Shown here: positions 31,265 to 39,526 of the stretch, one piece after another | How positions within the stretch are numbered: the stretch's first letter is position 1 | How the letters are laid out: the number at the start of each line of letters is the position of its first letter | Assembly (NCBI GenBank): GCA_014380005.1 | Contig: JACMKT010000061.1 | Location: 1 to 44,004, forward strand | Direction: 5' to 3' | From: Rhodospirillales bacterium | GTDB taxonomy: Bacteria > Pseudomonadota > Alphaproteobacteria > Rhodospirillales > Magnetospirillaceae | Length of the DNA stretch: 44,004 nucleotides | Made by a program: the position numbers and the translations under genes | Notes under the pieces: model-generated | Databases searched by the model: none | The model's input: the letters and a program-made list of their open reading frames with translations, nothing else | What the model was told of the DNA's origin: nothing

Positions 31265-32611
31265 ATGGCGCCGCGTTTCAGTGGCCGGCTGGTGCTGGCC
31301 GGATTGCTCTCAGGCCTGGGGTTCGCCCTGTTCGGCTATGCCGAGCGGGTGGAATTGGCCATGGCTGGCGGTGTGGTGGGATGGCTCAGCCTTGCGTGGC
31401 TGAGCATCATCCTGGTGGATATCAGCGCCCGGCGGGCCAGCTTGCCGCCGCCCCGGCTGTTGCAGGACATCGCCCGCGTGGTGCTGCTGGCCGGCGCGGC
31501 GCTGGCGATCCTGGCTGTGGTCTTCCATCAGCCGGTGGGCGGTTTGCTGGCGACCTCGGGCGTGCTGGTGGCGATCATCGGCTTTGCCCTGCGCGGCATG
31601 ATCGCCGACGTGTTTTCCGGCATCGCCATCAACATGGAGCATCCCTTCCGCATCGGCGATTGGGTCCAGTTGGACGGCGGCGTGGTGGGCGTGGTGGTCG
31701 AGATCAACTGGCGCGCCACCCGCCTGACCACCCGCGATCAAATCTCGGTGGTGGTGCCCAATGGCGTTATCGCCGGGGCCAAGCTGATCAATTACAGCTT
31801 TCCAGAACGCCATTACCGCGCCCAGCTGAAGGTGGCGCTGCCGGCCAGCGTGCCGGTGGAACGTGCCCGCCGGGTCCTGCTGGCGGCGGTGCTGGGGGCA
31901 ACGCGTGTGCTCAACGATCCGCGCCCCGAGGTTCAGGCTGACGGCTTTGACGAACGCGGCATGGTCTATGTGGTGCGCTATTGGGTGGGCGATTACGCCG
32001 ACGACAATCCCTGCCGCGATTCGGTGGCCGCCAGCATCGCCCACGGCCTGCAACAAGCCGGGCTGGCCCCCGCTTTCCCCCGCCGCGAGGTGGCCGTCAG
32101 CCGCCGGGTCGAGGCCGCAAGCGGGGGCGAGATCCACGACGAATTGCACCGCATCACCCTGTTCCGCGACTTCGCCGCCACCGAACTGGATGCCCTGGCC
32201 GCCCAAGTGGTGGAGCACCGTTTCCAGGACGGCGAATGCCTGTTCGCCCAAGGTGATCCCGGCGGCTCGCTTTACCTGCTGGCGGAAGGCGTGCTGGAGG
32301 TGCGGTTGGACGACGCCGTGCTGGACCGCATGGTGCCGGGCGAGGTGCTGGGTGAAATCTCACTGCTGACCGGCCAGCCGCGCACCGCCTCGGTGGTGGC
32401 GCTGACCGAGGGAGTGGCCTTCGAAATCCGCAAGGAGCATTTAGAGCCCATCCTGCGCGCCCGCCCCCAATTGGCCGAGGGCCTTGCCGCCCTGATGGTC
32501 CGGCGTCAGCGCCACAACCGGGAACGGCTGGCGGCACGGCGGGCGCAAAGTGAGGCGGCGGTGGAGCAGGGGGATTTGCTGGTGCGGCTGCGGGCGTTCT
32601 TTGGGCTGTGA
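31265..32611 (+). CDS. MscS-type channel with C-terminal cyclic-nucleotide-binding domain
   Basis: 448 residues. Four or so N-terminal helices lead to an MscS pore and beta domain (GLLATSGVLVAIIGFALRG, then DVFSGIAINMEHPFRIGDWV). After the vestibule, residues about 315-430 form a cyclic-nucleotide-binding domain with the phosphate-binding cassette (GEVLGEISLLTGQPRTASVV). Such bCNG channels are reported to open or close with cAMP rather than tension. The ORF continues upstream without a stop, but that part lies antisense to gene B, so I start at 31265. The RBS there is weak. A cyclase gene 7 kb away could supply its ligand. Confidence 0.85.
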   Translation: MAPRFSGRLVLAGLLSGLGFALFGYAERVELAMAGGVVGWLSLAWLSIILVDISARRASLPPPRLLQDIARVVLLAGAALAILAVVFHQPVGGLLATSGVLVAIIGFALRGMIADVFSGIAINMEHPFRIGDWVQLDGGVVGVVVEINWRATRLTTRDQISVVVPNGVIAGAKLINYSFPERHYRAQLKVALPASVPVERARRVLLAAVLGATRVLNDPRPEVQADGFDERGMVYVVRYWVGDYADDNPCRDSVAASIAHGLQQAGLAPAFPRREVAVSRRVEAASGGEIHDELHRITLFRDFAATELDALAAQVVEHRFQDGECLFAQGDPGGSLYLLAEGVLEVRLDDAVLDRMVPGEVLGEISLLTGQPRTASVVALTEGVAFEIRKEHLEPILRARPQLAEGLAALMVRRQRHNRERLAARRAQSEAAVEQGDLLVRLRAFFGL

Positions 32612-32615
32612 GGGG

Positions 32616-33836
32616 CTACTTCTTCTGGTTCTCGCCCTTGAAGCTCTTGGTCACGAAATCGGCGATTTGCGGCAGGCTGCTTTGCTGGCCGATCTTGAAC
32701 GCCTTGGCCCGTTCGATGATGCGAGCCATGTAGTCGGGCCGGCCCGGTACGCCGAAGGCGGTCTGGAAGCGGTCTTCGCCCAAGGCGGCATGGGCACTCA
32801 TGATGAAGACGGCCAATTGGTCCATTTTCAGCCCCAGATCGTTGACCAGCATCTTGCCGGCCATGCCGTTGACTGATCCCAGAATGCCGGTGATGCGCAC
32901 GGTCTGCTCGGAATTGGGCAGGGCGCTGCGCACTTGCGGGTCCAACAGGACGATGGTGAAGGCGTTGGCCTTCAGGCGCTTGCCGTCGGGGGTCAGGATG
33001 TCGTCCAGCCGGGCCCGTTCGTCGCGCGAGGTGCGGTCGGCATTGCCGTAATCGATGGTCGCCATGCCGTCGCTGACCCGCTTGTCGGCGGTGGTGCCGC
33101 TGATGGCTGTCGGTGCGCCGTCCTTGGGGGCGGTCAGGAAGGCAGGCAGGCGATAGCCGCCCTTGGTCTTCTGGTCGTCCTCCACCAACGGCGTGGGCGG
33201 CGGCGGGTTGTCGGGGTCGGCGCGCAGGCGGCGGATGTCCTCGGCAATGCGGTAATCCAGGATGCGTGCGCCTAGGCGCCGTACCGTGCCCGGCGACAAT
33301 TGGCAATATTCCGGGATCATGGGCACCTGCCAGTCATGCAGCAGGTAGTCCTTGAACACATCGTACAGCAATTCGCTGCGCGTCTTGGGCCGCACCACCG
33401 CCGGTTCGGGCGTGGACAGCATGGCCATCAGGCGCGACATCAGATCGCGCTTGGGCTTGCGCCGGGGTTTGGTGCGCAGAGTCTTGCTGCCGCCGTCCAG
33501 GCGGCGGCGGAAATGGCGTTTGGCGGCGGTGCGCACCACCATGGCGACCACCTCGTCCAGGCTGCGGCCGCATTCCAGCAGCGCCTCGGCGTCCTCGACG
33601 CTGACCTTGTGCTTGTTGATCAGGATGTGGCGGAAGCTGTCGGGATTGCCGCGGAAGGCCAGGAAACAGCGGTTCAGCAAATCCACGTCGTCCAGCACGG
33701 TCTCAAGCGCGCTGCGGCGGGGCAGGCGGCGGATGTCGGGGACTAATTCGGCAAGCGTATCGATCACCGGCCCTTGCAAGGTGGCGTTGATCTTACGGAC
33801 AATGTCGTTGTGATTGGCGCCCCGAGCTGGCGGCAT
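32616..33836 (-). CDS. Unknown-family protein, paralogue 1
   Basis: 406 residues of no family I recognise. It is soluble, mostly helical and rich in Arg and Lys, with a basic stretch KTLRTKPRRKPKRDLMSRLM in the middle. The N-terminal (VRKINATLQGPVIDTLAELV), middle (LLHDWQVPMIPEY) and C-terminal (LGLKMDQLAVFIMSAHAALG) blocks align with the adjacent gene at 33906-35042, so the two are tandem paralogues. The start at 33836 has AAAGGAAA upstream. No catalytic motif or signal peptide is seen. Both lie on the same strand, downstream of map. Confidence 0.65.
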   Translation of the reverse strand: MPPARGANHNDIVRKINATLQGPVIDTLAELVPDIRRLPRRSALETVLDDVDLLNRCFLAFRGNPDSFRHILINKHKVSVEDAEALLECGRSLDEVVAMVVRTAAKRHFRRRLDGGSKTLRTKPRRKPKRDLMSRLMAMLSTPEPAVVRPKTRSELLYDVFKDYLLHDWQVPMIPEYCQLSPGTVRRLGARILDYRIAEDIRRLRADPDNPPPPTPLVEDDQKTKGGYRLPAFLTAPKDGAPTAISGTTADKRVSDGMATIDYGNADRTSRDERARLDDILTPDGKRLKANAFTIVLLDPQVRSALPNSEQTVRITGILGSVNGMAGKMLVNDLGLKMDQLAVFIMSAHAALGEDRFQTAFGVPGRPDYMARIIERAKAFKIGQQSSLPQIADFVTKSFKGENQKK

Positions 33837-33905
33837 CGTTTCCTTTGGGTTTTGTTGGCACAATACCGCAGTGAGCCATCGTAGCGCACAGGGATTACGC
33901 AAACA

Positions 33906-35042
33906 CTAACGTGGTTTGGTGGCGAAGGCCTGTTGGACGAAGGTCGAAACGTCCAGCAGCGAGCTTTTCTGCGACAACCCGGCCAGCCGTGCCTTTTGGG
34001 TGATGCGCATGACCAGCTCCACCTCGCCCGGCATGCCGAAGACGCGGCCAAACAGATTGGGTCCGATGGCCTGATGGGCCACCAGCAGGAACACCGCCAA
34101 TTGGTCCAGGCGCAAACCCAGTTCGGCCACCAGCAGCTTGGTGCTTAACCCGCCCACACCGCGCAGGGTCTCGGTCAGGCGCAGGCCGTGGGCGGCGCTG
34201 CCCAATTGCGCCCGCACTTCGGGGCGCAGCAGGATGTCGGTGAAAGCCTCGGCGCGCAGGCGCTTGCCGTCGCCGGTCAGCACGTTGGACAACCGCGCCC
34301 GTTCGTCACGTGTCCCGGCACTGGCGGCATCGGCCTGGGCCGAGATTTCGCCTGGAATGTCGAACAGCTTGGCCGCTTCGGCGGGATCGTCGGCGATGCG
34401 CTGCAAATCTTCCTGGGTGCGGATATCCAGCAGCTTCGGCCCCAGCGCGCGCACCATCTTGGGCGCCATGTCCGCATAGGTGGGGACCAGCGGCACCTGC
34501 CATTCGTGCAGCAGATGCTCCTTGATGGCGTCGTATAGCTCGTCGGCACGGCTGCGCTGCGGTTCGGCCTTGTGGGTGGGGACGGGCTTGGGCTCTTCGT
34601 GGAAGATGGAGGCGACACGGTGGGCAAAGCCCTTGCCGGTCACGCCGTCACGCAATTGCGTCCCCGCCAGCGGGCGATGGCCGCTGGCGTTGAACTTGCG
34701 GCGGAAATAGCGCTTGGCGGCGGTGCGTACGATCATGGCCACCACCTGATCCAGGGTGCGGCCACAGGACAGAACGGCGCGGTCGTCGGTCACCGGCTGT
34801 TTGTCGGCATCCACCAGGACGGTCTTGAACAGGTCGCGCTGGGCGCGGAATGCCTCGAAGCAGCGTTGCAGCAAGCCGATATCGTCGAGGGTCTTTTCAT
34901 AGGCGTGCCCGGCGGGCAGCTTTTTCAGCTCGGGCACGAATTGCGACAACAGGTCGGCAATGGGCCCCTGCAAGGTCTCGTTGACCTTGCGGACGGCCGC
35001 ATTGCTATCCACTCCATGGGCCCCAACCATGGTCGTCGTCAT
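33906..35042 (-). CDS. Unknown-family protein, paralogue 2
   Basis: 378 residues. Shared blocks with paralogue 1 are VRKVNETLQGPIADLLSQFV, LDQVVAMIVRTAAKRYFRRK, LLHEWQVPLVPTY, DERARLSNVLTGDGKRLRAE and LGLRLDQLAVFLLVAHQAIG. The linker between the helical N-terminal and C-terminal parts differs most. The conserved CGR-x-LDxVVAM motif keeps one Cys in both. No known fold is evident by eye. A TTGACA box (35116-35111, minus strand) lies 70 bases upstream without a clear -10; alternatively the gene is read from the map operon, 84 bases away. Confidence 0.65.
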   Translation of the reverse strand: MTTTMVGAHGVDSNAAVRKVNETLQGPIADLLSQFVPELKKLPAGHAYEKTLDDIGLLQRCFEAFRAQRDLFKTVLVDADKQPVTDDRAVLSCGRTLDQVVAMIVRTAAKRYFRRKFNASGHRPLAGTQLRDGVTGKGFAHRVASIFHEEPKPVPTHKAEPQRSRADELYDAIKEHLLHEWQVPLVPTYADMAPKMVRALGPKLLDIRTQEDLQRIADDPAEAAKLFDIPGEISAQADAASAGTRDERARLSNVLTGDGKRLRAEAFTDILLRPEVRAQLGSAAHGLRLTETLRGVGGLSTKLLVAELGLRLDQLAVFLLVAHQAIGPNLFGRVFGMPGEVELVMRITQKARLAGLSQKSSLLDVSTFVQQAFATKPR

Positions 35043-35126
35043 CGTCTCTACGCCCCCGCTGTGAGACCGATAATCATTCGGTAACCAACAGTGGTGCCAT
35101 GAAGCGGTGCTGTCAATAAGGCTGTG

Positions 35127-35924
35127 TTACTCGGGGCAGTGCAGGCCCTTGGGCGACAAGGTGAAAATCTCGCAGCCGGTGGCGGTGACGCCGATGGAAT
35201 GCTCGAACTGGGCCGACAGGGATTTGTCCTTGGTGACCGCCGTCCAGCCATCGGCCAGGATTTTGGTCTCGGCGCGGCCCGCATTGATCATGGGCTCGAT
35301 GGTGAAGAACATGCCTTCGCGCAGTTCCAGGCCTTCGCCCGGCTTGCCGTAATGCATGACGTTCGGCGGCTCGTGGAAGACGCGGCCCAGGCCGTGGCCA
35401 CAGAAATCCTTGACCACGCTGAAGCGGTGCTTTTCCACCAGACTCTGGATGGCCCAGCCGATATCGCCCAGGGTCGCGCCGGGCTTGACCACCTCAATGG
35501 CGCGCATCAGGGATTCGTAGGTGACCTCCACCAGCTTCTTGGCCTTCACGCCGGGCTTGCCCACGTAATACATGCGGCTGGAATCGCCGTGCCAGCCGTC
35601 AAGGATGGGAGTCACGTCGATATTGACCACATCGCCGTCCTCCAGCTTCTTGTCGCCGGGGATGCCGTGGCAGACCACATGGTTGACCGACGTGCAGATG
35701 GACCGGGGGAAGCCGCGATAGTTCAGCGGCGCCGAGATGCCGCCGCGATCGGCGATGAATTCCGCGCACAGGGCATCAAGCGAGGCGGTGGTGACGCCCG
35801 GCTTCACATAGGGGCCGATGAAATCCAGCGCTTCGGCGGCCAGCCGGCCAGCCTTGCGCATGCCCTCGAAATCCTCGGGGCCATGCAGAGCGATACGGCC
35901 CAATTCGCGATCTTCGCTTTCCAT
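35127..35924 (-). CDS. map: Methionine aminopeptidase, type I
   Basis: 265 residues, type Ia size. The five metal ligands are visible: two Asp in NIDVTPILDGWHGDSSR, His in GHGLGRVFHEPP, Glu in FTIEPMI, and Glu in SAQFEHSIGVT. The conserved substrate-side His is in VCHGIPG. It removes the initiator Met from nascent proteins. I start it at the ATG at 35924; an upstream TTG (35942) would overlap sfsA. It lies 4 bases after sfsA, and the sfsA-map order is common in alphaproteobacteria. Confidence 0.95.
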   Translation of the reverse strand: MESEDRELGRIALHGPEDFEGMRKAGRLAAEALDFIGPYVKPGVTTASLDALCAEFIADRGGISAPLNYRGFPRSICTSVNHVVCHGIPGDKKLEDGDVVNIDVTPILDGWHGDSSRMYYVGKPGVKAKKLVEVTYESLMRAIEVVKPGATLGDIGWAIQSLVEKHRFSVVKDFCGHGLGRVFHEPPNVMHYGKPGEGLELREGMFFTIEPMINAGRAETKILADGWTAVTKDKSLSAQFEHSIGVTATGCEIFTLSPKGLHCPE

Positions 35925-35928
35925 GTCT

Positions 35929-36645
35929 TCAGTCCCTGGCAAGGACGTCTACCGCCATGGGTAGCCGTCCTCCTATGGTGATGTCTTCAAGGCCCATCCG
36001 GCAGGTATAGCAGATCGCTTCCACGCCGTCCCCCATGGCCGCCGTCAAACCGGCGGCATAGGTGGGGTCGATGTCGGCAGCCGGACGAAAGCCCACGCAG
36101 TCCTCGCGCTGAACCAGATACAGCATGACCGCGCGATGGCCCTCGGCCACCATGTCGCGCAGTTCCAGCAGATGCTTGGCCCCACGCACAGTAACGGCGT
36201 CGGGGAATTCCGCCCACTCGCCGCGCTTCAGGTGGACATTCTTGACTTCGACGTAACATGTGGGGCGTCCCGGCGCCTCCAGCAACAAATCGATCCGGGA
36301 ATTGCGCCCGTATTTCACCTCGCGGCGGATGGTCTCGTAGCCGGTCAATTCGGGGATCAGCCCGGCGGAGACGGCTTCCGTGGCGATCAGATTGGGGTGG
36401 GCGGTGTTGACGCCGATCAGCGCGCCGTCCATGCGGCACAACTCCCAATTCCACGCCAGCTTGCGTAGCGGGTTGGTGGCGGGCGACAGCCACACCTCCA
36501 TGCCCGGCGTGCTGGTGCCCAGCATGGCGCCGGAATTGGCCACATGGGCGGTGACCTCCTCGCCGGTGTCCAGCAGGACGTCGGCCAGAAAGCGCTTGTA
36601 GCGGCGGATCAGGCTGCCGCGGATCAAAGGCGAGGGGAAGCGCAT
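35929..36645 (-). CDS. sfsA: SfsA family DNA-binding/nuclease-like protein
   Basis: 238 residues, normal for SfsA. The N-terminus MRFPSPLIRGSLIRRYKRFL and VTAHVANSGAMLG form the OB-like domain. The conserved block SRIDLLLEAPGRPTCYVEVKN carries the PD-(D/E)xK-like acidic residues. It was first described as a factor affecting maltose metabolism in E. coli; its biochemical role is unsettled. Its ATG (36645) is one base after the stop of the upstream methyltransferase, with GGGA as RBS. An ORF start at 36693 lies inside that upstream gene. Confidence 0.92.
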   Translation of the reverse strand: MRFPSPLIRGSLIRRYKRFLADVLLDTGEEVTAHVANSGAMLGTSTPGMEVWLSPATNPLRKLAWNWELCRMDGALIGVNTAHPNLIATEAVSAGLIPELTGYETIRREVKYGRNSRIDLLLEAPGRPTCYVEVKNVHLKRGEWAEFPDAVTVRGAKHLLELRDMVAEGHRAVMLYLVQREDCVGFRPAADIDPTYAAGLTAAMGDGVEAICYTCRMGLEDITIGGRLPMAVDVLARD

Positions 36646-36646
36646 G

Positions 36647-37558
36647 TCATTCCCAATTATGGGCGATTTTGCCGTGCCCGTTGCCCAGCACATCGGCCAG
36701 CGAGGCTTTGGCCGAACCGGGAGCCAGGGGCCGCGGCTGGTCGGGGTGGGGTGTCCAGGCGGTCATGGTCAGCACCTGGAAGGTGGCGGCGACGCGGCCC
36801 TCGGGACCGGCGAACAAATCCTGATAGCGGCTCAGGGCGTGCAGCATGGTGGCGCGCCGGGTCAAGGTCTTGCGCTGCTCGGCCACCGCATTGGTCTCGC
36901 CCATGCCGCGCAGATCGGCCAGCAGGCGCATGGGGTCGCCGTAAGCCACGTTGATCATGTCCGCATCCACCACCGGCAGGGCGAAACCGGCACGCTGCAG
37001 CAGGGCGCCCAGATCGCGCACGTCGGCGAAGGGCGACACGCGCGGGCTCCAGCCGTTTTCCTCGGCCATTTCCGCCTCAGCCAGGGCTTGGCGCAGTTCC
37101 TTCAGGGTCTCGCCGCCCAGCATGGCGCACAGGAACAGGCCGTCGGGCTTCAGCACGCGGCGGATTTGCAGCAGGGTGCCGGGCAGATCGTTGACCCAAT
37201 GCAGCGACAGGCACGAGATCACCAGATCGAAGCTGGCATCGCTGAAGGGCAGCCATTCCTCGTCGGCGGCCAAAGTGGGCTGGCCGTTGGTGGCGGCCTT
37301 GGCGGCCATGCGCGGCGACAGGTCGCATTGCACCAGGGTCTCGATGCCGCCGCGCCCGTGCAAGGTGTCGGCCAGCTCGCCGGTATGGCAGCCCAAATCC
37401 AGCGCCATGGGGAAGCGGCGGGTGACGTCGTTCAAGCGGTCGGCCAAGCGCTCGGCCACGTCGCGGATCAGGAAGTCGTGGGCGGTGAATTCCGGTGCGG
37501 CGCGATCGCGGCGCTTGCGCAGCAGTGAGCGGTCGAAGATTCTGATGGGATCAGCCAT
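36647..37558 (-). CDS. NDUFAF5-like SAM-dependent methyltransferase/hydroxylase
   Basis: 303 residues. It starts MADPIRIFDRSLLRKRRDRA, the signature opening of the NDUFAF5 family. The SAM site is ALDLGCHTGELAD, followed by LAADEEWLPFSDASFDLVIS and LSLHWVNDLP, which match human NDUFAF5 closely. NDUFAF5 hydroxylates an arginine of the NDUFS7 subunit during complex I assembly; a similar role on NuoB is plausible but untested for this protein. It is often annotated as BioC-like. It is the first gene of an operon with sfsA and map and is divergent from comF, 14 bases apart. Confidence 0.85.
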   Translation of the reverse strand: MADPIRIFDRSLLRKRRDRAAPEFTAHDFLIRDVAERLADRLNDVTRRFPMALDLGCHTGELADTLHGRGGIETLVQCDLSPRMAAKAATNGQPTLAADEEWLPFSDASFDLVISCLSLHWVNDLPGTLLQIRRVLKPDGLFLCAMLGGETLKELRQALAEAEMAEENGWSPRVSPFADVRDLGALLQRAGFALPVVDADMINVAYGDPMRLLADLRGMGETNAVAEQRKTLTRRATMLHALSRYQDLFAGPEGRVAATFQVLTMTAWTPHPDQPRPLAPGSAKASLADVLGNGHGKIAHNWE

Positions 37559-37572
37559 GCGGGCTATATGGC

Positions 37573-38343
37573 ATGGCTGCCGAAATGGGAAAAGAGTTAA
37601 TGACGGCGTGGGCGCGGCTGATGCGGGTGGCGGTGGATGCGGTGCTGCCGCCCCTGTGCCTGTGCTGCGGCGCCTTGGTGTCGGAACCGGGCGCGCTGTG
37701 CCCAATGTGCTGGGAAAAAGTCGGCTTCCTCAGCGCCCCCCAATGCGATGCCTGCGGTCATCCGTTCGAGTTCGATCCGGGCGAAATCGGCGGCCACGCC
37801 CTGTGTGCCCCGTGCCTGAACAAAGCCCCGCCGTGGCGCCATGCCCGCGCGGTGTTCCGCTATGATGACCAATCCAAGCCGCTGGTCCTGCGCTTCAAGC
37901 ACAGCGACCGGTTGGAGGGCGCCCCGGCCTTCGCCCGCTGGATGGCCCGCGCCGGAGCGGAACTGCTGACGGGCACCGATGTGATCGTGCCGGTGCCGCT
38001 GCACCGCTTCCGCCTGCTGTCGCGCCGCTACAACCAAGCCGCCCTGCTGGCGCTGGCCTTGGGCAAGGTGGCCGGGCTGGCGGTGGCGCCCGATCTGCTG
38101 GTGCGCAGCCGCATGACCTTGTCGCAGGGCCACATGAACCGCGAGGAACGCCGGGTCAATGTGCGCGGCGCCTTTGCCGTGCGCCCGCGCCAATTGCCGC
38201 AGATCCGGGGCAAGGCCGTGCTGCTGATCGACGACGTCATGACCACGGGGGCCACGGTGGGCGAATGCGCCAGCGTATTGATGGATGCGGGGGCTGCGGC
38301 GGTGGACGTGCTGACGCTGGGCAGGGTTGTGTTCGGAGAGTAG
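37573..38343 (+). CDS. comF: ComF family phosphoribosyltransferase-like protein
   Basis: 256 residues. The N-terminal zinc-finger part has four Cys pairs (CLCC, CPMC, CDAC, CAPC). The C-terminal phosphoribosyltransferase domain has the PRPP loop VLLIDDVMTTGATVGEC. The ComF family is linked to DNA uptake in competent bacteria, but many members are in non-competent species, so the role is uncertain. The start at 37573 is chosen by length; internal ATGs at 37585 and 37600 are also possible because no RBS is strong. It is followed by grxC and a nitrilase. Confidence 0.88.
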   Translation: MAAEMGKELMTAWARLMRVAVDAVLPPLCLCCGALVSEPGALCPMCWEKVGFLSAPQCDACGHPFEFDPGEIGGHALCAPCLNKAPPWRHARAVFRYDDQSKPLVLRFKHSDRLEGAPAFARWMARAGAELLTGTDVIVPVPLHRFRLLSRRYNQAALLALALGKVAGLAVAPDLLVRSRMTLSQGHMNREERRVNVRGAFAVRPRQLPQIRGKAVLLIDDVMTTGATVGECASVLMDAGAAAVDVLTLGRVVFGE

Positions 38344-38394
38344 CTAAAAAGAACCGGCTGGTTATATTAGGCGCATCGTCAACAGGAGCTCCCG

Positions 38395-38649
38395 ATGGCC
38401 GAGATCGAGATCTATACCACCCCGACCTGCCCCTATTGTCTCCGCGCCAAGGCGCTGCTGGACAAGAAGGGCGCCGCCTATCGGGAGATCAACGTCTCCG
38501 CTGGCCGCGAGGTCATGACCAAGCGGGCCGGCGGGCGCACCTCGGTGCCGCAGATTTTCATCAATGGCGAGCACATCGGCGGCTGCGACGATCTGCATGC
38601 GCTGGACGCGGCGGGCGAGTTGGATGCCAAACTGGCGGCCTGCGCATGA
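38395..38649 (+). CDS. grxC: Glutaredoxin 3
   Basis: 84 residues, the standard size. The redox site CPYC is at 12-15, the cis-Pro loop is TSVPQIF and the glutathione-binding GG-x-DD is GGCDDL. It reduces protein and glutathione mixed disulfides in the cytoplasm. An AGGAG RBS is 6 bases upstream. The stop overlaps the ATG of the nitrilase by 4 bases, so they are coupled; a TATATT -10-like box stands in the gap after comF. Confidence 0.95.
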   Translation: MAEIEIYTTPTCPYCLRAKALLDKKGAAYREINVSAGREVMTKRAGGRTSVPQIFINGEHIGGCDDLHALDAAGELDAKLAACA

Positions 38650-39479
38650 ACCGGGCCTTTAAGGCGGCGGTGCTGCAGGTCAATGCCGGCAACGATCTGC
38701 AACGCAACATCGACACCGCCATGCGCTATGCGGTGGAGGCCCGCGGCGCCGGTGCCGATCTGATCCTGATGCCCGAGAACGTGGCCATGATGGAGTGGGG
38801 ACGCTCCAACATCGTGCTCAAGGCCATGCCCGAGGACGATCATCTGGCGCTGAAGGCGTTCCGTGAACTGGCGCGTGAGCTGAATTGCCATATCCACACC
38901 GGCTCGCTGGCGATCCTGCTGGACGGCGGCATGGTCGCCAACCGCACCTATGTCATCCGCCCGGACGGCGTCACCATGGCCAAATACGACAAGATCCACA
39001 TGTTCGACGTGGATTTGGGCCTGGGCGAGGTTTACCGCGAGAGCGCCACCTTCCAGCCCGGCGACCGGGCGGTGGCGGCGCGGCTGCCCTGGGGCAAGCT
39101 GGGCCTGTCCATCTGCTACGATCTGCGTTTCCCCCATCTGTACCGCGCTTTGGCCCGCGCCGGCTGCGACTTCCTGGCGGTGCCGGCGGCGTTCACCAGG
39201 ACCACCGGCAAGGCCCATTGGCATGTGCTGCTGCGGGCGCGCGCCATCGAGACCGGCTGCTATGTCTTTGCTCCGGCCCAATGCGGCACCCATGTGAACA
39301 ACCGCCAGACCTATGGCCATGCCCTGATCGTGTCGCCCTGGGGCGAAATCCTGGCCGACGCGCTGGAAGCCCCCGGTTGGATCATCGCCGACATCGACCC
39401 GCGCAAGGTGGAAGAGGCACGCAAGAAGGTGCCCTGCCTGGAACACGATAAGCCATTCGCCATGCCCCCTCGCGACTGA
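38646..39479 (+). CDS. Carbon-nitrogen hydrolase (nitrilase superfamily, Nit1/Nit2-like)
   Basis: 277 residues. The catalytic triad is visible: E44 (LMPENV), K116 (KYDKIHMFDVD) and C157 (SICYDLRFP). The motifs match the Nit branch, whose members hydrolyse deaminated glutathione or omega-amidase substrates. Linkage to grxC in an overlapping operon fits a role in glutathione repair. The N-terminus overlaps the grxC stop (ATGA). A strong hairpin begins 11 bases after its stop. Confidence 0.9.
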   Translation: MNRAFKAAVLQVNAGNDLQRNIDTAMRYAVEARGAGADLILMPENVAMMEWGRSNIVLKAMPEDDHLALKAFRELARELNCHIHTGSLAILLDGGMVANRTYVIRPDGVTMAKYDKIHMFDVDLGLGEVYRESATFQPGDRAVAARLPWGKLGLSICYDLRFPHLYRALARAGCDFLAVPAAFTRTTGKAHWHVLLRARAIETGCYVFAPAQCGTHVNNRQTYGHALIVSPWGEILADALEAPGWIIADIDPRKVEEARKKVPCLEHDKPFAMPPRD

Positions 39480-39490
39480 GGGCCGCGCAC

Positions 39491-39525
39491 CCCACCTCCA
39501 TTCGCTGAGGGCGAGTGGAGGTGGG
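39491..39525 (+). promoter_or_regulatory. Hairpin enclosing the RBS of the cytochrome c gene
   Basis: CCCACCTCCATTCGC (39491-39505) pairs with GCGAGTGGAGGTGGG (39511-39525): 15 pairs with one T/G wobble and a 5-base loop. The 3' arm contains the Shine-Dalgarno GGAGGTGGG and ends one base before the ATG at 39527. It follows the nitrilase stop by 11 bases. It could hide the RBS or stop transcription; there is no T-run. Confidence 0.5.
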
Positions 39526-39526
39526 C

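Noticed and set aside
36647-37558. BioC (malonyl-ACP methyltransferase)
   Set aside because: The opening IFDRSLLRKRRDRA and the LSLHWVNDLP block fit NDUFAF5 far better, and no biotin gene is nearby.
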